The position numbers were made by a program, and so were the translations under genes. A DNA stretch of 64,000 nt from Typhlomys cinereus. Lineage: Eukaryota > Chordata > Mammalia > Rodentia > Platacanthomyidae. The stretch spans positions 3,071,188 to 3,135,187 of the forward strand of contig JALPQD010000160.1 in NCBI GenBank assembly GCA_023101885.1. The letters run 5' to 3'. The notes under the pieces are model-generated. The model made no database searches. It was not told the DNA's origin and saw nothing but the letters and a program-made list of their open reading frames with translations. Every line of letters starts with the position of its first letter. The stretch's first letter is position 1. This document shows positions 57,729-64,000 of this stretch, piece by piece.

Positions 57729-58005
57729 AAAGCTCCTTATGGGGCTGGAGAGGTGGCTTAGGGGTTAAGCCTCTGCCTTGCAGGCGGAAGGTCCTGAGTT
57801 CGGATCCTAGGCCCCACGTATAGATGCCAGGCAGAAGCAGGGGTGGCCTGCGTTTCTGGTCCTGGTAGGGCGGAGCCTGTGAATCCTGAGGCAGAGTAAA
57901 CAAGGAGGAGGTGGAGGCGTCTATGGTGGTTCTCAAATTCGTCCGTGGTTCTACACACACACGCGCACAGTTGAATAAATAATTTTTTTAAACAAAGCTC
58001 TTTAT
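57729..58005 (+). repeat. Young DIP-like SINE with 12 bp TSDs
   Basis: It starts ggggctggagaggtggctta at 57741 and ends ttgaataaataatttttttaaac. The duplications aaagctccttat (57729-57740) and aaagctctttat (57994-58005) differ at one base. It ends about 110 bp before the BABAM2 coding exon. Confidence 0.92.
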
Positions 58006-58012
58006 GCATATA

Positions 58013-58014
58013 TA

Positions 58015-58064
<50 letters not shown>
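58013..58064. repeat. (GT)n-(TA)n microsatellite next to a splice acceptor
   Basis: A GT run is followed by about 32 bases of TA, ending 40 bp before the acceptor AG at 58104. Confidence 0.95.
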
Positions 58065-58066
<2 letters not shown>

Positions 58067-58104
58067 AAACTGTTCTTAATTTGTAAATTTCCTTTTGTTT
58101 TCAG

Positions 58105-58258
58105 CAGAGACTTGTAAAAGTGAAGTTAAAATGTCCCCAGAAGTGGCCTTGAACCGAATTTCTCCAATGCTGTCCCCATTCATATCTAGTGTGGTCCGGA
58201 ATGGAAAAGTGGGACTGGATGCTACAAACTGTTTGAGGATAACGGACTTGAAGTCTGG
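58105..58258 (+). CDS. BABAM2: BABAM2 (BRE) first coding exon; coding from 58131
   Basis: BABAM2/BRE is a scaffold subunit of BRCA1-A (nuclear DNA damage response) and BRISC (cytoplasmic, K63-linkage-specific deubiquitination), where UEV-like domains hold the complex together. The exon follows ccttttgttttcag; a second possible AG is 3 bp further in. The ATG at 58131 opens 42 codons plus two bases of a Gly codon before GG|gtatgt at 58259. The peptide starts [20 protein letters not shown] and ends LRITDLKSG, which matches the known BRE N-terminus. The next expected exon (starting CTSLTPG in human) was not seen before 64000, so only about 11 percent of the protein is here. A 26 bp 5' UTR precedes the ATG, and no in-frame stop lies between the acceptor and the ATG. 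Confidence 0.95.
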
Positions 58259-58264
58259 GTATGT

Positions 58265-58370
58265 ACACACCCCAGCTGGTGTGGGTGTGATGCTGGGGAT
58301 TAAACCTAAGGGCTTCCTCACATATGCTGTACAAGAATTCTACCACCGAGCTACATCCTAATCCCTGATT
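58265..58370 (-). repeat. ID-like SINE, antisense
   Basis: gatgctggggattaaaccta and ctaccaccgagctacatccta read as a reversed ID head. It begins within about 25 bp of the BABAM2 exon donor. Confidence 0.6.
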
Positions 58371-58419
58371 CATTTGCCTTTGTTTAATTCTTGACATTTC
58401 ATTTTCTCTGTCTTTGTCT

Positions 58420-58470
58420 CTGTTTCTGTCTGTCTGTCTGTCTGTCCGTCTCTCTCTCTCTGTGTTGAGG
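58420..58470. repeat. (CTGT)n and CT low-complexity tract
   Basis: tctgtctgtctgtctgtctg is followed by ctctctctct. Confidence 0.85.
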
Positions 58471-59629
58471 GTATTTCTTCCTCTCTTTTTTTTCTGGCTT
58501 ATCTCTATGAACAGCATGCTATGTGGGTTTTAGCAAGGGTGTTTTTCATTCATTGGCTTGCTTTCTTGTTTACTGCACTCCAGAATGCATGGCAAGAATT
58601 GGGTTTTGAGATTCTGTATCTGGTATCATGTGATAATCCCTCTAATACAAAAATTACAATAGCTAGCCGAAATGAGTCGTTCCTCACAAGGGAGCTGAAA
58701 TAGCAGTGTTTCACACCTGCATATGCTGCATCAACCCCCCCAAAGCCTGCCCAAACAAAAAGAAAAACAAAAAATATGGTAAATGCTACATGTTTTATTT
58801 TGAAATAAAATTAGATTTACAAAAAAAGAAAAATTACTAGAAGCAGTTGTTTTAGTATTATTAATCATTCTACAGATCTTATTTGAGATTGTTTTGTTGT
58901 TTTCTCTTTCATGTTCTTTTTCCATCCAAAACCCAATCTAGAAGACAAATTACATTTAGTTTTTAAATTCCCTGTCTTCCAGCCTGTGACAAATCCTTAG
59001 TCTGTCTTTGTTATTGACTTTAGGTATTTTGCAAAATGTCCCTTTATATGAGTTTGCGGAATGCTTTCCTTTCATTAGAGCGAGAAACAGTATTCTTCCT
59101 CCAAGAGATAGATGCACTGTGCCACATCTGTCAGATCAGGTGCTGTGCATGCTTATGTCTTTCTATGGGATCCTCCTACCGTCACCTGAGGAGCTAGAGG
59201 AGTAGGCACAGGCCACCGTATCCCCTCAGCCATGCAGTCATTGTGGGAACAGCACAGTGTTGCTAAGCTGTGGTTTTGGCAGGTTAGGTGTATTTAGTGC
59301 ATTTTCAACATAGTATTAATTTTTGTATGCTCATGGGGTGTAATACTTTGTTAATCAAGGAGAAATTGCACTATCATATTACCATGCATTCTATCATTCA
59401 TTTGTTCCAGTTTTTATCTTCCAGAGGTCTGTTGAATGACTTTGTGACCTTTTGACATGTCCCCATTGTTTCTTTTTACCAGAAATTTGTTCTTGGTTTC
59501 CTCTTTGTTTCCCTTTATTAGACTCTTTGACCTTTAGCCTTTTACAAATTTCACCACAGTAGTAAAATGAAGAAAACTAAGCTAGACATTAATTTGGAGT
59601 AGTAGTATGCTTTGTAAATAGCTGGCACT

Positions 59630-59790
59630 AGCTAGGTATAGTGGCTCACACCTCTATTCCTAGCACTTGGAAAGTTGAGGCAGGAGGATTGCTACAAATG
59701 TGAGTTTCAACATTGGCTTCAGAGTGAGTTTCCTGTGTGCTGGGATTGCAAGCATGAGCCATTATGTCCAAGTAGGAAGAGTTTAATATT
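59630..59790 (+). repeat. B1 SINE, diverged
   Basis: ctaggtatagtggctcacac, cttggaaagttgaggcagga and gctgggattgcaagcatgag are B1-type pieces. The last is in reverse orientation, so two fragments may abut. Confidence 0.5.
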
Positions 59791-60099
59791 CTTTTTTTTT
59801 GCCGTCACAATCTGAAGTTATCTATGTATGTTTGGAGATTTAAAAAGTATCATCCTTAAGATAGTCAGAGGCTGGAAATTCACCTTCCATTGATTTTTTC
59901 TGGTTTAGAACTTTTTCTTGCATGGCTGAACAAGTGACCAGATACTTAGGCACCCCAGCATGTAATTGCTGGTAGGAAGCAAAAGTTCATGAATTGGAGA
60001 TTGTGTAGAATTCATTCAACTTGGATTTCCCAGATTATTATAGAGATATTGAAAGTAATACCAGATACTAATGCTAGGTATTATGGGTAATATTTAATC

Positions 60100-60129
60100 A
60101 GTCAGTCTGCCTATCTGTCGGTCTGTCTG

Positions 60130-60186
<57 letters not shown>

Positions 60187-60205
60187 CTCTATCTCTCTAT
60201 CTAAG
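60100..60205. repeat. (CT)n and (CTAT)n microsatellite
   Basis: A gtctgtctgt run passes into about 38 bases of CT and then ctatctatct. Confidence 0.9.
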
Positions 60206-60654
60206 ATTGGGACATCTTAAATTACAAAGAACTCCTATCTAATTGAAGACATTGGGATTAGATACAATTTTAACTTTCTTATTTAAGTCTTTATTTCTGC
60301 ATTGCTCTCATTTCTTTTTCTTTGTTTTCAAAGGTTTAAAACTGTTGGTCTCTTATTAAATTTCTTTGGATTGAGGATTAATTCTACATGCGTTTCTTTC
60401 ATCTCATCTCTTCTCTTGAACCCAGCTTTCCTTGGACTTTACTGCATCCATCATATACACTGAGTTTCTTTTTTTTTTTTTTTCTTTTCTAGGAAAGATG
60501 TGATCAAAGATGTTTCAGGTGTGGACTGAGAGTTTTAAGTATGTGTAGCCTGAGGCAGCTCCCTTTTTCTCACCTGTCTCATTTTTTCATACATAAAATG
60601 AGCAATCAGATTAAATGACTAATGTCTTTACAGGACAGAAAATCCTGTGAACTG

Positions 60655-60775
60655 ATAAATGGATAATCAAAGTGGCGAATGAAGAAATATAGAAAAAGAC
60701 ATCGAATAAAAGGGATTGAAGTGCTCATTCATGCTTCAGCATGGGTGAACCTTGAGGCATGCTATGCAAAAGGAA
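60655..60775 (+). mobile_element. L1M 3' fragment
   Basis: gataatcaaagtggcgaatg and cttcagcatgggtgaaccttgag follow the old L1 terminal pattern. Confidence 0.5.
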
Positions 60776-60879
60776 CTTCCTTTCTCCTCCCCTTTCCCTT
60801 TCCCTCACTTTTCTTCCTCTTCTCTTGCCCCTCTCTCTGTTTCCTGAGCGTGTTTGAAATTTGAGCCAGTTTCCTTCCT

Positions 60880-61012
60880 GTTGCATTCCCTCCATGCCTG
60901 CTGCCATGCCTTCCCTGCCATCATGGACGCTGCCTGCCTGAAACTGAGCCAAAAGAAACCTGTTGTCAAGCACTTTGTCACAGCAATGAGATAAACAGCC
61001 AAAACAATATGG
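60880..61012 (+). repeat. Fragment of the rodent repeat with catggacgctgcc...cagcaatgag
   Basis: ctgctgccatgccttccctg, aactgagccaaaagaaacct and gtcacagcaatgag match the end of an interspersed rodent repeat similar to that at 825-1153. Confidence 0.4.
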
Positions 61013-61014
61013 TA

Positions 61015-61850
61015 GTTTGTAGTGTTAGTTTCCAAAGGTCTTTTATGTCACTTTCCAATTGTGCTGTACTAATTTCAGTTCTCTTACCAGCATATGAGTT
61101 TCCTCCTCTTTTTTTTTTTTTTTTAAATAATTGCTATTGTGAATGATGAGATGGTATTTCATTGCATTTTCCTGGACACTTTCATGTATTTGTTGGCCAT
61201 TTGTTTATCTTCTTTTGAGAAGTGTCTATTTACATCACTTGCCCAATTAAAAAATTGAATTATTTGTTTTTGTTACAACTTTTGGCTTCTTTATGTGTTC
61301 TGGATATTAACCCTCTGGTAATAGCTGATGAATATTTCCTCCCCTTCTGTAGCTGCCTCTTCATTTGCTCATGGTTTCCTTTGCTCTGTGTATAGTCTTG
61401 TTGTCCTGTTGTTGAGTTTTGCCTTTGTTTCAGGTGCTTCTGGAGTTATCTTCTTTTGAGACCGTCTTACCATGTTGCTGGCTTTGAATTCAAGATCCTT
61501 TCTCTTAAGTTGCTGAGATTGTCACATATGAGCTATTGTGCTAGCTCTCCACTGATAGCATCAGGTGTTTCTCTTAGGATTTCTTCTAGTAGTTAGTTAC
61601 ATGTCTTACTTTGAATCCTCATTTTATTTTGAGTTGATTTTCCTAGAAGGCGAGAGTTCCAGATCAAGTTTCAGTCTTCTGCTTGTATAGTCCAGTTCCC
61701 TAGCACTTTGAAAAGGCTGTCCTTTCTCCAGCTATGTTTTTGCTCCCTTTGTTGATATTCAGTTGGCTGTAATTGTGACTCATGGAAAAGATTCAAGGAT
61801 GTTCTTTAGAAGTTTATTAACAAGATTTCTTTAGTCCTTTGATGAAAGTG
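61015..61850 (-). mobile_element. L1 ORF2 3' part, antisense, interrupted by a B1
   Basis: Reversed L1 signatures are ttctggatattaaccctctgg and attttgagttgattttcc, then aaggctgtcctttctccagctat. A reversed B1 (about 61450-61552, ttgagaccgtcttaccatgt) splits it. No intact frame survives. Confidence 0.7.
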
Positions 61851-62189
61851 TGAATTCCTTAAGTTTCCATAGCAAAACAATAGCAGACTTGGGGGAAGGA
61901 TGGCTTCTTTGGGGTGTGTCATTTTTAGGATCTCCCATGTCAGATCTGTATCACTCAGGGTTTTCTGAACGTTGGGATCAGGACTGATATTTCTGATTTC
62001 TGTTTACTACTTTATGTAGTACACAGCACACACAGAAAGTTCCAGATGAGGAGACCCAAGAAGTCACAAGAATAGTCTAGTTAGTAGGTGAAGCCAGTTA
62101 TCCTTGAAGAACTGAGGTCTAAGTACCTACTTTCCAGAGCTGGCTCCAGATAGAGGATTACATAAGCAAGAGCCAAATATAAGCAAGTT

Positions 62190-62700
62190 TTTTTTAATAC
62201 ATTTTTTATTATTACCGCTCATACAAACTACTCCTTCCCCCGAATCCCCTGCTCCCCCTCCTCTCCCTCCCCATCCCCCAGTGCCTCCCCCCCAATTCCC
62301 AGAGAGTCCTTTATTGTGTATGCCTAACTCTTCTCTTGATCCTCCTCTCCGATGACGTACAAGGACCCAGTGGCATTTCCCTGAACCCTTTCTCGTGTTC
62401 CCCTTAAGCATAGGAACACTACTGTGGCTGTCAATCCCTTGCCTCCAAGGATCTTGGTGACTTTAGCTGATGCTAGACTTTGTGAGGTCAATAGTGTGTT
62501 GGACATTGCGCAGGGCATGCAAAGTCCTATTATGATTGCTTCGGCCCTAACTAGTGTGGAGAATCTTGCAAATCATTGCTCCTTCCATCCTTTTGCTCTT
62601 AACAATCTTACCGCCCCCTCTTCCGCAAATGTCCCTGAGCTTCAGGATGGGGGGAGATTAGGCTGGACTAGTTCTAGGTGGTTGATATAGAGTCTCTGAA
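62190..62700 (-). mobile_element. Rodent L1 3' UTR, antisense
   Basis: It starts with a T-rich end at 62190 and a C-rich block (cctgctccccctcctctccc), followed by less repetitive sequence. The minus-strand reading ends in an A-rich tail. Identification rests on overall style. Confidence 0.45.
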
Positions 62701-64000
62701 GTTCTGGATTGTGGTTTGTTGATTTTCTTTTGCAGTTTTGCTGCTCCTGCAATGCCCTTCACTCCATCCTGATGTCACCCCCTGGTTAGAGACAAAAAGC
62801 TGTTAAACTGGAGTCTTGTTATAATAGCACATTCAAGAGTAGATGTAATAAAAGTCGGAAACCTCAGAGAGGGAGGTGTCAATCACCCATTTGCAAAATG
62901 ATTACTTTTTATCTGCCAGACTATATGCCCTCCCCTTCTGGTGAGATCATACCCCCTCAAGATTTTTTTTTTAAGCTGACAGTTCATCCTTATTTCCCTT
63001 ATGGCCCCTGGATCTTGCTCCCCTCTTAAAGGACTCTTAAACTCCATCAATGGACCATCAATTTCTTAAGGACAGAGTCACATTGGATTCATTTGTATGT
63101 CTTGTAAGGTTTGCCATGGTAACTTCCATATGTAATGTAATGAAGGGTTGAATGAATGAATGGATGGGTTCATGTTTCCTAGAGAGGTTGCTTGGTTTGG
63201 GGGCAGAGTAGCGTGATCTTGTAGCCTGAAGGATTTTGACTGTCCTGATAATATGCTACTTTAATTTTATTACATGCAATTCTTAAAAATAGTATTTCTT
63301 AACAAATAAGTTAATATTTTTGAAATTATAGTAAAATATATCACACTATTAGATTATTCTTTTAGATAAATTATTTCTGAGATCTGAAGAAGCTAGATTA
63401 TTAATTTTAGGGGATCATTCCATGAGCTTGCTGAGTGTTTTATTAATTCTCTGCTGTGTGTTAATTTGATCACAAGCTTATGCTATTTGCAGGATGCCAT
63501 ATTTTGTCAGTTTTAGTGATTTTTGTAATCTTGAAAAATCTGAGCGTCTGTGTAGCATTCTGGGATGATGCCTGGCAAGGATACCAGGGAAGAAAGCAGA
63601 GTGGGGCTCACTGCAACCTGTGGCAGCTGAGCCTTTAAGATCTCTTTTCAGCATATTGCAGTGACTCAACCTTGCTGGCACATGGCTGTGTGTGGGGCAT
63701 CTGCTGTGACATCTCATCCGCCCACAGCTACCTGTTGCATTTTTTGTCCCTGTTCTGAATTTCATTACTTAGCTAAATATAGATACTCAGTGTAAGTACT
63801 TGATCACTACATAGATAGGGAAGTTTTGAGAAATGAGTGGTGTAAAGTTTGAAGACTCATCCTCCCTAGCTGTTTTTGTCTCTTGGCTGGCAGGCTGGAC
63901 CTTTGTTTATTGTTGTTGTGCAGAAGGAAGTCCTAGGAGGTAGCAATTTGATTTTGAAGATGGTAGTTTTAACATTTCAGTGTAGAGATGTTCATTTGGC
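62700..64000. other. BABAM2 intron 2, unassigned
   Basis: An L2/MIR-like end is at about 63060-63165 (ggacagagtcacattggatt ... tgaatgaatgaatgg). No exon of BABAM2 was recognised. Confidence 0.4.

Noticed and set aside
61015..61850. Active L1 element
   Set aside because: It is a 3' fragment split by a B1 and broken in all frames; no intact L1 is present in the window.
58259..64000. Search for the next BABAM2 exon
   Set aside because: No plus-strand segment resembles the expected continuation (CTSLTPG); open frames here come from repeats.

Overview
This is an intron-rich mammalian nuclear locus: long AT-rich non-coding stretches, GT-AG introns, abundant SINEs and L1 relics, microsatellites and one CpG island. 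B1 (7SL-derived), B4/B3-like and two B2-superfamily SINE subfamilies indicate a mouse-clade rodent. The young GC-rich B2-type subfamily differs from murid B2, so a dipodoid (jerboa or jumping mouse, 'DIP'-type SINE) is my best guess; that assignment is inference.

Two divergent genes share the window. RBKS (ribokinase) is on the minus strand with seven coding exons, from the start codon at 53564 down to 7393. The exons join in frame into 266 codons, through the substrate-binding GGKGANQ and the NxxE motif up to the Asp-Thr-Thr that precedes the catalytic GAGD loop. The last coding exon lies beyond the left edge. BABAM2 (BRE, a subunit of the BRCA1-A and BRISC deubiquitinase complexes) is on the plus strand. 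Its first coding exon, with the start codon, is at 58105-58258; a non-coding first exon is expected in the CpG island and the rest lies beyond the right edge. The same head-to-head order is known in human (2p23).

Layout: 1-7392 is RBKS last intron; 7393-53564 is RBKS exons 7 to 1 with introns; about 53380-54490 is the shared CpG-island promoter, with GC box, ETS/E2F-like, CRE and CCAAT motifs, a G-quadruplex run and a triple AAGGGCA array just upstream of the RBKS start; about 54.5-58.1 kb is BABAM2 intron 1; 58259-64000 is BABAM2 intron 2. Everything else recognisable is repeat: B2-superfamily SINEs ending in CA microsatellites, B1/B4/B3/MIR/ID SINEs, L1 and L2 relics, Tigger-like DNA transposons, a solo LTR nested inside a SINE, and a 3'-UTR retrocopy with target-site duplications.

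I found no novel biological system. The points worth a second look are promoter architecture, young insertions crowding splice sites, and a few unusual duplications. Repeat boundaries are approximate unless target-site duplications are given.
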